64,000 nt of DNA from Flavobacteriales bacterium (GCA_016713865.1 JADJOG010000002.1:124001-188000), one strand, 5' to 3'; counted from the stretch's first letter, positions 35,405 to 45,874 are shown. The notes: generated from the sequence alone by a model not told the origin. A program made the numbers and translations.

Positions 35405-35620
35405 CTAGCATTCCCCCTGCCCTACCACCCTCACCCCCTCGCGCCGCGCCATGCATTCGTTGCAGTAAGTGCGCCCATCGCAGCCGCACACGCCGGGGCA
35501 ATCCTCGGTGCAGAAGTCGTTCTTGTGCTTGGCGCGCAGGTTGGGGTCGGGGCAGTCGCCGCACTTGCCGCATGCGGCAGCGGTCAAGACAAGGGCGAGT
35601 AGGAGAGGGAGATTTTTCAT
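35405..35620 (-). CDS. Kazal-like lipoprotein
   Basis: 71-residue predicted lipoprotein: leader MKNLPLLLALVLTAAAC with lipobox AAAC, then a cysteine-rich domain FCTEDCPGVCGCDGRTYCNE..GQGEC. The VCGCDGRTYCNEC core matches the Kazal-type protease inhibitor pattern (VCGxDGxTYxNxC). Bacterial Kazal-like lipoproteins are thought to inhibit serine proteases at the cell surface, but this one is short and untested. It is convergent with the low-GC gene to its left and divergent from the outer membrane protein gene at 35737. Confidence 0.8.
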   Translation of the reverse strand: MKNLPLLLALVLTAAACGKCGDCPDPNLRAKHKNDFCTEDCPGVCGCDGRTYCNECMARREGVRVVGQGEC

Positions 35621-35736
35621 GCTCCCAAGACAATGCAGCACGCCCCAGCGCTGCCTGCGCCAACCCACACCCCCGCGTTGACACTTTCGCCCTCCAGCAC
35701 GCGTTCTCCCACAGCCCGTCGCGCCAACTTTCGTCC

Positions 35737-36585
35737 ATGCGAAGTCTTGTGCTTGCAATCACGCTCTTGATATTCAATGCGCTGGCTCTGGCGCAACCCA
35801 TGAGCCGCCGAAAGGCCGATATCATCCCGCTCGAAGGTCAGGCCAAGCGCATCGGCTGGTTCGTGGGGCCGGGCGTCACCTGGACGCACACGCGCTTGAA
35901 GAATGAGGAAGAGGAAGTGCTCCGCAACGACAGCTTGCGGTACGTGACCACATACGATCCCGCAGGTAAGCTCGGGCTCTACCTCGAAGGCGGCATCACC
36001 GGGTACACGGGTGATCCGGTGATCATTGACTACCTCGACTTCGGCGTGGCCTACAAGAATCTGCGCGGCGCCGAATCAACTGCAGGCACCTTGTGGCGTG
36101 GCGATACGGCCGCGTTGCCCATGGAAGCGGATGGCGATTTCGCTGAACGCTTGGTAACGGTGGCTTTTAATGCGAACAAGTTCATACAGACCGGCAACTA
36201 CCAATTCGTGCAGCTGAGCCTTGGCGCCAATGCCGACATCCGGCTCGGCAGCGAATACAGTCATTCAGGCGATCCTGTGCTCAATAGCCACGAGTTCCCT
36301 CCCGACCTCATCACGCAAGCGCATTTCAAGGTGGGCTATGGCTTCAAGCTCACGGGCCGCATGATCATGATCCCCGCGTTGGAAACACCCGTTTTCAGTG
36401 TAACGCCAACGGATCAGGGCTTCGGGCAACTGCAATGGTTCAGCAGCAATTACCGCCCGATCATCCTCAGCGTTCGCTTCCTCTTCCTGCGTGCCCGCAA
36501 CGGCTTCGATTGCCCGCCGCCGATCAAGCACAACGAGTTCGAGCGCGGAAGGAAGGAGTACAAGCCGGATAGCTACCACCCCTAG
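35737..36585 (+). CDS. Hypothetical outer membrane beta-barrel protein
   Basis: 282 residues. Signal peptide MRSLVLAITLLIFNALALAQ, then alternating beta-strand-like segments (GWFVGPGVTWTHTRL, KLGLYLEGGITGYTG, YQFVQLSLGANADIRLGSEY, HFKVGYGFKLTGRMIMIPAL) and a penultimate strand SVRFLFLRARNGF, before a charged tail. This fits an outer membrane beta-barrel of unknown function. An AACTTTCG box ends 3 bases before the ATG, consistent with a leaderless or nearly leaderless mRNA. Confidence 0.7.
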   Translation: MRSLVLAITLLIFNALALAQPMSRRKADIIPLEGQAKRIGWFVGPGVTWTHTRLKNEEEEVLRNDSLRYVTTYDPAGKLGLYLEGGITGYTGDPVIIDYLDFGVAYKNLRGAESTAGTLWRGDTAALPMEADGDFAERLVTVAFNANKFIQTGNYQFVQLSLGANADIRLGSEYSHSGDPVLNSHEFPPDLITQAHFKVGYGFKLTGRMIMIPALETPVFSVTPTDQGFGQLQWFSSNYRPIILSVRFLFLRARNGFDCPPPIKHNEFERGRKEYKPDSYHP

Positions 36586-36588
36586 TAG

Positions 36589-36633
36589 GAGCGGCAAGCG
36601 GCGAGGTCGCGAGCGGTCTGTCACTTGCCGCTC
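36589..36633. terminator. Inverted repeat between convergent genes
   Basis: GAGCGGCAAG (36589-36598) pairs perfectly with CTTGCCGCTC (36624-36633). It lies between the stops of the beta-barrel and MBL hydrolase genes and may act as a terminator, though the loop is long. Confidence 0.5.
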
Positions 36634-36663
36634 GTCGCTCCCGGACTCGCCGCTTCTTCGCGC

Positions 36664-37299
36664 TTAACGCAAGAACGGATTCGACTTCCTCTCTTTTCCG
36701 ATCGTGGTGCTGGGCCCGTGCCCGCAATGCACTGTTACATCATCGCCGAGCGGGAATAGCTTTTCCTTGATGCTTCGGATGAGCGTATCGTGATCGCCGC
36801 CGGGAAGGTCGGTTCGGCCGATGCTGTTCTGGAAGAGGACATCACCAGCGATCACGAAGCGCGCCTCCTTGCTGAATAGCGCGATATGCCCCGGCGCATG
36901 GCCCGGAACAAAGAGCACTTCCAGGTCGTGTCCGTCAACGGTGATTCGTTCGCCGGGCTCGATGAAACGCTCAGGTTCGGGTGAAGCCTCGCAGGGCACG
37001 CCGTACATGTCACCTTGGCGCGGCGCGGCCTTCAACAAGGGCAGGTCGGCGCGATGCAGTTCCGGTTTTAATCCAAAGCGGCGCTCAGCCCATGCACAGC
37101 CAAAAACATGGTCGATGTGCGCGTGGGTGAGGATGAGGCGGATGGGCGTGAGCTCGTTCGCGGTGAGCCATTGCTCCAGCTCATGCTCTTCGGCGGTATT
37201 CCAGCACCCTGGGTCGATAAGCAGCGCTTCCTTTCCAGCATGCACCACCCAGGTATTCTCCTGAAAAGGGTTGAAGGTGAACGATTCGGCTTTGAGCAT
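36664..37299 (-). CDS. MBL-fold hydrolase, glyoxalase II-like
   Basis: 211-residue cytoplasmic metallo-beta-lactamase fold hydrolase. Metal motif THAHIDHVFG, VPGHAPGHIALF, and IAGDVLFQNSIGRTDLPGG with the later HCGHGPST match the glyoxalase II-like group common in Bacteroidota (YcbL type). It probably hydrolyses thioesters; the exact substrate is not set by sequence. The ATG at 37299 (MLKAESFTFNPFQENTWVV) matches the family start. It is divergent from the large gene that begins at 37394. Confidence 0.9.
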   Translation of the reverse strand: MLKAESFTFNPFQENTWVVHAGKEALLIDPGCWNTAEEHELEQWLTANELTPIRLILTHAHIDHVFGCAWAERRFGLKPELHRADLPLLKAAPRQGDMYGVPCEASPEPERFIEPGERITVDGHDLEVLFVPGHAPGHIALFSKEARFVIAGDVLFQNSIGRTDLPGGDHDTLIRSIKEKLFPLGDDVTVHCGHGPSTTIGKERKSNPFLR

Positions 37300-37393
37300 C
37301 GGCGTATGTGAAGCAGCAGCGCTGGTGCGTTTGCAAGGAGCGGCGGGCTGCCGCTGGGCAAAGGTGCTACCTTCAGCCGCCCGTTCGAGCATC

Positions 37394-40300
37394 GTGCGCA
37401 AGCTCCTTCAACTCCTCCTTCTGGCCATGGCCCCGGCCATCGCGCGCGGCCAGTTCTACCAGGGTTCCCAACAGGAATTCGGCAAGAACCGCGTGCAGTA
37501 TCAGGATTTCTATTGGCAGCAGTACCGCTTCAGCAACATGGAGGTCTTCTTCTACAAGGAAGGCCGCGACCTGGCACGCTACACGGCGCAGGCGGCGCAG
37601 CGGCACCTGAAAGAGCTGGAGGCCTCCTTCGATTTCACGGTCGATGAGCGCCTACAGTTCATCGTGTACAACTCGCTCACCGACTTCCGCCAGAGCAACA
37701 TCGGCTTGGAGGGCATGTCCGGCCAGAACAACATCGGCGGCCTCACGCGTATCGTGGGCACCAAGATCTTCGTGTATTACGAGGGCGACCACACCCCTGC
37801 TCGACCAGCAGATTCGCAGCGGCATCGCGCACGTGATCATCGACCAGATGATGTTCGGCGGAAACTGGCGCGAGATGCTTCGCAGCGCCACCTTCCTCAC
37901 CCTGCCGGCCTGGTACACCGACGGCATCATCAGTTACCATTCGCGGCCTTGGGATGCCACGCTATCCAATCGTGTGCGCGATGGTGTGGCCAGCGGGCGC
38001 TTCGACAAGTTCAATCGTTTAGAGGGTGAGCAGGCGCGCGACGCGGGGCACATGCTCTGGCGCTACGTGGCTGAAGTGTACGGCCCCGGCGTGATACCGA
38101 ACATACTGTACATGACCCGCGTGAGCCGTAATGCGGAAAGCGGCTTCCTCTTCGTGCTCGGCGTATCGCTCAAGACGCTTACCAAGGAATGCCTCGAGTA
38201 CAATCGTGCACGCTTCAACGAAGAGGACCGCTTGCGCGCCGAGGTGCCACTGGAGCCATTGCCCATTAGGACCAGGAAGGCCCGCACCTACAGCCAGTTC
38301 CAGCAAAGCCCCGACGGTCGCTGGCTCGCATGGGTGAGCAACGAGTTGGGCCAGTACAAGGTGTTCGTGATGGAGGTCGCCACCGGCAAGGTGCGCCGCA
38401 TCGTGAAAGGCGAGAAGAAACTCGATCGGATCATCGACCGCAGCTATCCGGTGCTCGCATGGCATCCTAGCAGCAAGGCGCTCAGCTACGCCCTCGAGCG
38501 CAAAGGCGAGCCATGGCTGCGCACATGGACCATGGACGACCGCAAGACCACTGAGCGGCCGATACTCATGCTGGAAAAGGTGCTCAGCATGGACTACAGC
38601 CCCGATGGCCGCAACATGATCTTCAGCGGTGTGCGCGATGGCCGCACCGACCTGTACCTCTATTACGTGATGGGCAATCGGCAGGAGCAGCTCACCAACG
38701 ACCAATGGGACGATCTCGATCCGCGTTTCGTCGATCGCGGTCGGCGCATCATCTTCAGCAGCGATCGCAATGACGACACCCTCCGCACCTTCAAGGATGT
38801 GGCGCTCATCAACGGCAGCAAGGATATCTGGCTGTTCGATCTGGAGACGCGCAGCCCGGTGCTCACGCGCCTGAGCAGCACTCCGGGCGTGAATGAGATG
38901 CAGCCGATGCAATGGGACAGCGCGAGCTATGCCTTCTTGAGCGATGCTGATGGCGTGCGCAATCGTTACCGTGTCCGTTACGATAGCACGGTGAGCTATG
39001 TGGATACCAGCATCCATTATCGCTACTTCACGGTGGAAGAGCGGCTCACCGACCTGAAACGATCGATCCTGGAGCAGGATGCGGATCCTGAACGCGGGCG
39101 CTATACGCAGCTGATGCTGGAGAAAGGGCGATACCGTTTCTATCAAGGCCGAGTGAGCGGAGAGCGCGTGGCTGATTCCGGCGAAAGGCAGCAGGAGCGC
39201 TCAGGCGCAGCCACGCAGCCATCGCACGGTTCAGTGACCGACGACATGACGCGCGTGGTGAAGGTGCCTCCGCAATTCCCGCGAAGCACCGCGCCCGATG
39301 CGATAGACACACGCCGATATGTCTTCAGCGATGAGCCAGCCAGCGGACCGCCACCGCCAAAGCCATCGCCGAACGCGATCACAGGAACCGCGCAAGCCAC
39401 CCCGGACAGCACGGCTCGAAGACCCTTCACCTACCCCGAGCAGCGCAACTACAACCTGAATTTCACCGTGGATCAGGTGGTAACGCAGGTCGATAACAGC
39501 TTCTCCAATCAATTCTACCAGCCCTTCATCGGCCCCGGCGGATTGAACCCCGGCCTCAGCGGACTAACCCGCATGGGCATCAGCGACCTCTTCGAGGATC
39601 ACCGTATCGTGGGAGGCTTCCGTTTGGCGCTCGACCTCAACAACAACGATTACCTGGTCACTTACGAGAACCTCAAGCACCGGCTCGATAAGCGCATCTC
39701 CTTCCAGCGTCAGGCATACCAAGGCGTCGATGACTTCGGCGTGACCAAGGTGCACACGCACAACGTGCGTTACCAGGTGAGCTGGCCATTCAACGAGTTG
39801 GAGAGCATCCGGGCCTCAGTGGTGTACCGCAACGATCGATACGTGCGCCAGGCCATTGATCCGCTGAGCCTCGTGGCGCCCAATTTCAATGATCACATGG
39901 CGGGCGTGAAGCTCGAGTACGTCTTCGATAGCAGCTTGCCTCGCGGCCTCAACCTCTGGACCGGCTGGAAGATGAAGGTGTTCGGCGAGTACTACCAGCA
40001 GCCTGAGGATGGCGGCGACATGCAGGTGGTCGGCCTTGACCTGCGCCACTCGCTCAAGGTGCATCGCGACCTCATCTGGGTGTCGCGCCTCGCTGGTGGA
40101 AGCTCTTTCGGCAGCAGGCGCATCGTCCACTTCCTCGGCGGCGTCGATAATTGGCTTTTCGCCAAGTACGACAACAGCATGCCCATTGATTTCGCGCAGA
40201 ACTATTTTTACCAGACCCTCGCCGTGCCCATGCGCGGCTTCTTCTATAACGCGCGCAACGGCAACAGCTTCGCCGTGATCAACACCGAGCTGCGCGTGCC

Positions 40301-40622
40301 CATCGTGCGTTACCTCGTGAACAGGCCCATCCGCTCAGACTTCTTCAATCACCTGCAGGTCGCGGGCTTCGCCGACATCGGTTCCGCATGGACCGGCGCG
40401 CATCCTTATGCCAACGACAACAGCTTCAATCGCGTCACCATCTTCCGCAATCCGCTTACCATCACGCTCGATAGCAAGCGCGAGCCCATCGTCGCAGGAT
40501 ACGGCTTCGGCCTGCGCACCCGCTTGCTGGGCTATTTCGTGCGCGCCGATTGGGCCTGGGGCGTCGACGATGGCGTGATCCTGCCGCAGGTTCTCCACTT
40601 CTCTCTCAATCTCGACATCTGA
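37394..40622 (+). CDS. Peptidase-MA-like / TolB propeller / Omp85-like barrel fusion (frameshifted)
   Basis: About 1075 residues after removing one C from the run at 37794-37797. A signal peptide from the GTG at 37394 (VRKLLQLLLLAMAPAIARG) leads to a domain like the gluzincin MA family (VYNSLTDFRQSNIG, then RSGIAHVIIDQMMFGGNW) in which the HExxH zinc motif is missing. A TolB/PD40-type propeller follows (QQSPDGRWLAWVSNE, MDYSPDGRNMIFSG, RGRRIIFSSDRND). The last 350 residues look like a D15/Omp85 barrel (MRGFFYNARNGNSFAV, AGYGFGLRTRLLGYF, final NLDI). Similar long proteins occur across Flavobacteriales under loose names such as Tol biopolymer transporter. An outer membrane location is likely; the role is unknown. 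Confidence 0.75.
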
Positions 40623-40625
40623 GCG

Positions 40626-40994
40626 ATGGAAATGCAGACCGCAGGATTGCTCATCGTCGTGGGCCTGCTCGCGGGCATCCTCAGCGGCTTCGTGGGCGTA
40701 GGGGGCGGCATCATCATGGTGCCCGCGTTGGTGTGGCTGCTCGGCTATGATCAGCATCGGGCACAAGGCACCAGCTTAGCCGTGCTTGTGCTGCCGGTGG
40801 TGGCACTGGCCGTGCGCAACTACTGGAAGGCCGGCTTGATCGATTGGAAAGTGGTGGCCGTGATCGCCGCCGCATTCGTCGTGGGCGGATACCTCGGCAG
40901 CCGTGGCGCCCTAGCACTGCCGGCCGATACCGTGAAGCGCGTCTTCGGCGTGGTGCTGCTCCTTGTGGCCATTAAGCTCATGCTCGGAAAGTGA
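40626..40994 (+). CDS. Half-size TauE/SafE family permease
   Basis: 122 residues with four hydrophobic segments and one glycine-rich TauE motif (GILSGFVGVGGGIIMVPAL), so it corresponds to a single half of a full transporter and probably works as a dimer. It follows the large fusion gene by 3 bases and its stop overlaps the next start (TGATG), so the three genes may be co-transcribed. The anion carried is unknown. It is not close to the full-length TauE at 15418. Confidence 0.88.
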   Translation: MEMQTAGLLIVVGLLAGILSGFVGVGGGIIMVPALVWLLGYDQHRAQGTSLAVLVLPVVALAVRNYWKAGLIDWKVVAVIAAAFVVGGYLGSRGALALPADTVKRVFGVVLLLVAIKLMLGK

Positions 40995-42200
40995 TGCGCG
41001 ATGTGAAGCAGGCGATCGCAGCGCTGCAACCTGATATGGTGGAATGGCGGAGGCACTTGCACCGTCATCCGGAACTATCGTTCAAGGAGCATGCGACTGT
41101 TGCCTTCGTGGCTGAACTGCTCAAGGTAGAAGGTGTCGAGCTGCGCGAAGGTGTTGCGCGACTCACGCCCGAAGCGAAAGGCACGGGCTTGATCGCCGTG
41201 GTGCGCGGCACGAAGAGCGCCAGCGACAAATGCATCGCGTTGCGTGCTGATCTGGATGCGCTGCCGATCCAGGAAACGGGCAAGCCCGACTACTGCTCGT
41301 TGAATACAGGTGTTATGCACGCCTGCGGACATGATGCGCATACCGCCATGGTGCTAGGCGCAGGCATCGCTTTGCATCGCGCGCGTGCTGAATGGAGCGG
41401 AAACGTGATGCTCGTGTTCCAGCCGGGCGAGGAGAAGGAACCGGGCGGCGCATCGCTTTTAGTGAAGGAAGGGGTGCTCACGGATCCGAAGCCTGCAGGG
41501 ATCATCGGTCAGCATGTGACGCCCGAGCTTCCGGTGGGCAAGCTCGGTTTCCGCAGAGGCCCGTTCATGGCAGCGGCCGATGAGCTGTACATCACCGTGA
41601 AGGGCAAGGGCGGCCACGCAGCGCAGCGCGACAAGCTGATCGATCCGATATTGATTGCCGCGCAATTGCTGCCGAGGCTGTATGAAGAAGCAAAGCGGGC
41701 CGTGCCCCCGGGCCAGCCCATGGTGATCAGCTTCGGCAAGCTCATCGCGAACGGTGCCACCAACATCGTCCCTGAAACGGTGACGATCGATGGCACCTTG
41801 CGCACCTTCGACGAAGGATTGCGCGCGCTTGCACGATTTGCTCCCGCGCATCGCGCAAGATGTCGTGCAAGGCATGCAGGGCGAATGCGAATTCCGCTTG
41901 GTGAAGGGATCACCTGTCGTGAAGAATGATCCTGCGCTGACCGATCGTTTGCGCCGCGTGGCCGTCGATCTGGTCGGCGCGGAAAACGTAGTTGATATGG
42001 TCATCCGCATGGGCGCTGAAGACTTCGCCTATTACACGCACGTGATGCCCGGCTGCTTCTTCAGGCTTGGCACTGGCAACGCTGCGAAGCCCGGCACGCA
42101 GAGCGGCTTGCACACCGCCGCTTTCGATGTGGATGAAGATGCGCTAGCGATAGGCGCGGGGATGATGGCGATGGGGGCGCTGGCAGAGCTGGGGTCTTAA
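40994..42200 (+). CDS. M20 family amidohydrolase (frameshifted)
   Basis: Zinc-dependent amidohydrolase/carboxypeptidase of the M20D group (hippurate hydrolase and N-acyl amino acid amidohydrolases). N-terminal frame: RRHLHRHPELSFKE, LRADLDALPI, MHACGHDAHTAMVLG and VFQPGEEKEPGGA. Second frame: IRMGAEDFAYY, with a normal C-terminus. One extra base near 41822-41828 separates them; the corrected length is about 401 residues. The ATG at 40994 is used, since the preceding GTG at 40991 overlaps the upstream stop. Cytoplasmic; substrate unknown. Confidence 0.9.
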
Positions 42201-42212
42201 AACTCCTTGGAA

Positions 42213-42548
42213 CTAGGCGACGATGATATCCTCCACCACGACCGCAGGCCTTCCGTTCCGCAGTTGAACCACCAGTTCAACGCTGCTGCCCGATTTGCCG
42301 CCTTTGGTGTAGAGGTCCAACGAGAGCTCGAAGGCATCTGGCACGTTGCGCACGGCGCGCGCGTTCAGGTCGCGCCAGGTGTTCTCTGGCGGCATCACGA
42401 GTGCTGATCCGATATCGTCCACGGCGCCTTCGATGTCATCGGCGCTAAGACCGCCTCCGCCCGAGGCCTCCTCCAGTTCCTCGAAGCGCCGCTCCACGAG
42501 CAGCTTCATCACATGCTTGGCAACGAGGGTGAGGTCGCTGGGGCTCAT
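42213..42548 (-). CDS. DUF7668-like hypothetical protein
   Basis: 111-residue soluble protein with LVERRFEELEEASGGGGLSADDIEGAV and a C-terminal beta portion VELVVQLRNGRPAVVVEDIIV, resembling small DUF7668-type proteins. No catalytic motif is visible and the function is unknown. The ATG at 42548 is chosen, since further upstream the frame runs into a GCTTGCCAACTGCC repeat. It is convergent with the M20 gene and lies downstream of recQ on the same strand. Confidence 0.6.
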   Translation of the reverse strand: MSPSDLTLVAKHVMKLLVERRFEELEEASGGGGLSADDIEGAVDDIGSALVMPPENTWRDLNARAVRNVPDAFELSLDLYTKGGKSGSSVELVVQLRNGRPAVVVEDIIVA

Positions 42549-42596
42549 TTCGCGGTAATCCGGACCGTGAGGGTATTGGCGCGTTGGCGAGCGGCG

Positions 42597-42650
42597 TGGG
42601 CAACTGCCAACTGCCGCTTGCCAACTGCCGCTTGCCAACTGCTTGCTGCA
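42597..42650. repeat. Tandem GCCAACTGCCGCTT repeat between recQ and its neighbour
   Basis: Three imperfect units of TGCCAACTGCCGCT. The reversed form of the unit (GGCAGTTGGCA) appears at 3717-3780 upstream of fumC. Confidence 0.7.
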
Positions 42651-44837
42651 TCAATTCGCCACCTCGCTCATGAACTTCAATCGCATCATGCGCAGCTCCT
42701 CCTCGCTGAAGTCGCCGTCGAATTCCTTGAAGGCGGTCTCCAGGTCGTCGGTCTCGGCGCTGCGGAAGTAATCCATGATCTCCTGCTGGGCGTCGGCCTC
42801 AAGCACGTCGTTGAGGTAGTAGTTGATGTCGAGCTTGGTGCCGCTCATCACGATGCTCTCGAGCTCGGTGAGGAATGCCGGCATGCTCAGGTTCTTGCTG
42901 CGGGCTACGGCATCCAGCGGCACGCGCTTATCGATGTTCTGGATGATATGCACCTTGTTGCCGCTCTTGTTCACCACGTTGCGCACGGTCACTTCGGCCT
43001 CGCGCTCGATGTCATTCTCATCGACATACTTGGCGATGAGCTCAATGAAGGGCTTGCCGAATTTCTGCGCCTTGCCGGGTCCCACGCCGGTGATCTGCGT
43101 TAGCTCGTCGATGGTGATGGGGTAGCGCATCGTCATCTCTTCCAGCGAGGGATCCTGGAAGAGCACCCAAGGCTGCAGCTTCAGTTTCTGGGCCTGGGCG
43201 CGGCGCAGGTCCTTGAGCATGGCCATGAGCTTCTCGTCTGCGGCAGCACCTGCGCGCACGATGGGCTCGTCGTCCGTGTCGCCCTCGTAATCGCTGTAGT
43301 CGCGCTCCTTCACGAACTTGATGCTCACGGGCTTGGCCATGAACTTCTTGCCGCTATCGGTGAGGCTGAGGTTGCCGTAGGTCTCGATGTCCTTGTGCAG
43401 GAAGCCGCCCACTACGGCCTGGCGCACGATCGCCATCCAATAATGATTGTCCTTCGCATCGCCTTCGCCGAAGATCTTGAGCTTGTCGCCCTTGTAATTC
43501 TTGATCTCGCTGGTCTCCGTGCCGGTTAGCAGGTCGCAGATGAACTTGCTACGGTGGCGCTCCTTGCTCTCCTTCACGGCGCGCAGCACCAGGGCCAGGT
43601 CGTCCTTGGCCTCGAACTGCTCGCGCGGCGTGAGGCAGTTGTCGCAGCACTTGCAATTGTCCTTGTCGTACACCTCGCCGAAGTAGTACAGCAGGAACCG
43701 GCGGCGGCACATGCTGGTCTCCGCGAAGCTCACGGTGTCGGCGAGCAACTGCCGGCCGATCTCCTGTTCAGCCACGGGTTTGCCCTGCAGGAACTTCTCC
43801 AGTTTCTCGATGTCCTTGTAGGCATAGAAGGCCACGCATTTGCCTTCGCCGCCATCGCGACCGGCTCGCCCGGTTTCCTGATAGTAGCTCTCGAGGCTCT
43901 TAGGGATGTCGTGATGGATCACGAAGCGCACATCGGGCTTATCGATGCCCATGCCGAATGCGATGGTGGCCACGATCACATCCACGTGCTCCATGAGGAA
44001 CTGGTCCTGATGGCTGGCGCGCTGCCCGGCATCCATGCCAGCGTGGTAGGGCAGGGCCTTGATGCCGTTCACATTGAGCATCTCGGCCATCTCCTCCACC
44101 TTCTTGCGGCTGAGGCAATAAACGATGCCGCTCTTCCCGCTGTGTTGTTTGATGAAGCGGATGATCTCGCGCTGAACGTCTTTCTTCGGGCGGATCTCGT
44201 AGTGCAGGTTCGGCCGGTTGAAGCTGTCCTTATAGACCCTGGCGTCGTCGATGTCGAGGTTCTTGAGGATGTCCTCCTGCACCTTCTCGGTGGCCGTGGC
44301 GGTCAGGGCGATGACGGGCACGCCCTTGATGTCGTTGAAGATGGCGCGCAGGCGGCGGTACTCGGGGCGGAAGTCGTGGCCCCATTCGCTGATGCAGTGC
44401 GCCTCGTCGATCGCGAAGAAGCTGATCTTGATGTCGCGCAGGAATTCAGTGTTCTCTTTCTTCGTGAGGCTCTCGGGCGCCACGTAAAGGATCTTGGTAC
44501 GGCCCTCGGTGATGTCCTGGCGCACGCGCAGGGTCTCGTTGCGGGTGAGTGAACTGTTGAGGAAGTGCGCCACTCCCTCTTCCTCGCTGAAGCCGCGCAG
44601 GGCGTCCACCTGATTCTTCATCAGGGCGATGAGCGGGCTAACCACGATCGCCGTGCCCTCCATCATGAGCGCGGGCAATTGGTAGCAGAGGCTCTTGCCC
44701 CCGCCAGTGGGCATGATCACGAAGGTGTTCTCGCCATCCAGCACGCTCTGGATGATGGCTTCTTGCTCGCCTTTGAACTTCTTGAAGCCGAAGAATTGCT
44801 CGAGCGCCACTTTGGGCGTTAGGTCGACATTGATCAT
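42651..44837 (-). CDS. recQ: ATP-dependent DNA helicase RecQ
   Basis: 3'-5' DNA helicase for recombination and replication repair, 728 residues. Walker A TGGGKS (44-49), DEAH box with the aromatic-rich loop DEAHCISEWGHDFRPEY, motif VI QETGRAGRDG, the four-cysteine zinc-binding region CRRRFLLYYF..CKCCDNC, a winged-helix domain, and a C-terminal HRDC domain (LKLQPWVLFQDPSLEEM, TGVGPGKAQKFG). The C-terminus extends about 80 residues past HRDC, ending acidic. The start is the ATG at 44837; the frame is open upstream without homology. Confidence 0.96.
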   Translation of the reverse strand: MINVDLTPKVALEQFFGFKKFKGEQEAIIQSVLDGENTFVIMPTGGGKSLCYQLPALMMEGTAIVVSPLIALMKNQVDALRGFSEEEGVAHFLNSSLTRNETLRVRQDITEGRTKILYVAPESLTKKENTEFLRDIKISFFAIDEAHCISEWGHDFRPEYRRLRAIFNDIKGVPVIALTATATEKVQEDILKNLDIDDARVYKDSFNRPNLHYEIRPKKDVQREIIRFIKQHSGKSGIVYCLSRKKVEEMAEMLNVNGIKALPYHAGMDAGQRASHQDQFLMEHVDVIVATIAFGMGIDKPDVRFVIHHDIPKSLESYYQETGRAGRDGGEGKCVAFYAYKDIEKLEKFLQGKPVAEQEIGRQLLADTVSFAETSMCRRRFLLYYFGEVYDKDNCKCCDNCLTPREQFEAKDDLALVLRAVKESKERHRSKFICDLLTGTETSEIKNYKGDKLKIFGEGDAKDNHYWMAIVRQAVVGGFLHKDIETYGNLSLTDSGKKFMAKPVSIKFVKERDYSDYEGDTDDEPIVRAGAAADEKLMAMLKDLRRAQAQKLKLQPWVLFQDPSLEEMTMRYPITIDELTQITGVGPGKAQKFGKPFIELIAKYVDENDIEREAEVTVRNVVNKSGNKVHIIQNIDKRVPLDAVARSKNLSMPAFLTELESIVMSGTKLDINYYLNDVLEADAQQEIMDYFRSAETDDLETAFKEFDGDFSEEELRMMRLKFMSEVAN

Positions 44838-45025
44838 TTGCGATGGTGGCCGGGGGAATCGGCCTTCTGGATTTGCTGCTGAAATGTATGGTGCGCCGCC
44901 CAATACAACAGCAAACCGCCGCCAACGTTCGTTAATCGCGATGGATGGCGGCGCAGCGTTGATAAACGGATGCATGATCGGCCTGTCCGCGGCATTGCGC
45001 ACTTCTATATTTCGACCGGCTCCGG

Positions 45026-45874
45026 ATGGGCCGCACGCAACGATTGGCCAGCAAAGGCGGTGAGATGACCTTCCTGGAGCACCTCGAGGAGCTCCGTTGG
45101 ACGCTGGTGCGGTCGACCGCAGCCATTGGCGTGGGCTTCGTGCTGGCCTTCATCTTCAAATCAATCCTGTTCGAGCAGGTGGTGCTGGCGTCCATGCACC
45201 CCGATTTCATCACCTACCGGGCCTTTTGCCGGCTAGGCCTAGCGCTCGGGGTCGATGGCCTTTGCTTGACCGAGCTGGGCTTTACACTTCAGAATTTGCC
45301 GGTAAGCGGGCAGTTCATGACCCACATGACGGTGGCTTTCATCGCAGGCATCGTGTTGGCGTTCCCGTACATCCTTTGGGAGCTCTGGCGCTTCATTGGT
45401 CCCGGTCTGCAGGAACGGGAGCGCAAGGCGTCGCGATCTTTCGTGTGGTTCGGGTCCGGGCTGTTCCTAGCTGGGGTGCTCTTCGGCTATTTCCTTCTGG
45501 CTCCGTTAAGCGTGCAGTTCTTCGGCAGCTATCAAGTGAGCCCCACGGTGGCCAACAACTTCGCCTTGGAGAGCTTCATCGGCATCGTAACACAAGTGAC
45601 CTTGTGGACGGGCCTGGTCTTCGAAATGCCGCTGGTGGTCAGCGTGCTCAGCCGTTTGGGACTCATCGGGCCACAACTGCTGCGCACTTATCGGCGCCAT
45701 GCTTATGTGGGGATCCTGGTCCTGGCTGCGATCCTCACCCCTCCGGATATCATCAGCCAGGTGATCGTGGCCGGTCCGCTCATGCTGCTCTATGAGGTCA
45801 GCATCGGCATCAGTGGGCGAATCGAACGAAAGAGGCTGAAGACAAGCGCCCCGCAAGCATCGAACAGAGCATGA
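45026..45874 (+). CDS. tatC: Sec-independent protein translocase TatC
   Basis: Core receptor of the twin-arginine translocase, 282 residues with six membrane segments. It shows the N-terminal MTFLEHLEELRWTLVRS, the conserved FPYILWELWRFIGPGL, and the late segment LTPPDIISQVIVAGPLMLLYE. The family usually begins near MTFLEHLEEL, so the ATG at 45065 is an alternative start. TatA/B are not in the window. It is the likely exporter of the SoxB-like Tat substrate at 9858-11645. The stop overlaps the next ATG. Confidence 0.94.
   Translation: MGRTQRLASKGGEMTFLEHLEELRWTLVRSTAAIGVGFVLAFIFKSILFEQVVLASMHPDFITYRAFCRLGLALGVDGLCLTELGFTLQNLPVSGQFMTHMTVAFIAGIVLAFPYILWELWRFIGPGLQERERKASRSFVWFGSGLFLAGVLFGYFLLAPLSVQFFGSYQVSPTVANNFALESFIGIVTQVTLWTGLVFEMPLVVSVLSRLGLIGPQLLRTYRRHAYVGILVLAAILTPPDIISQVIVAGPLMLLYEVSIGISGRIERKRLKTSAPQASNRA

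Noticed and set aside
42597..42650. Possible CRISPR-like array
   Set aside because: Units are about 14 bases with no unique spacers and no cas genes nearby.
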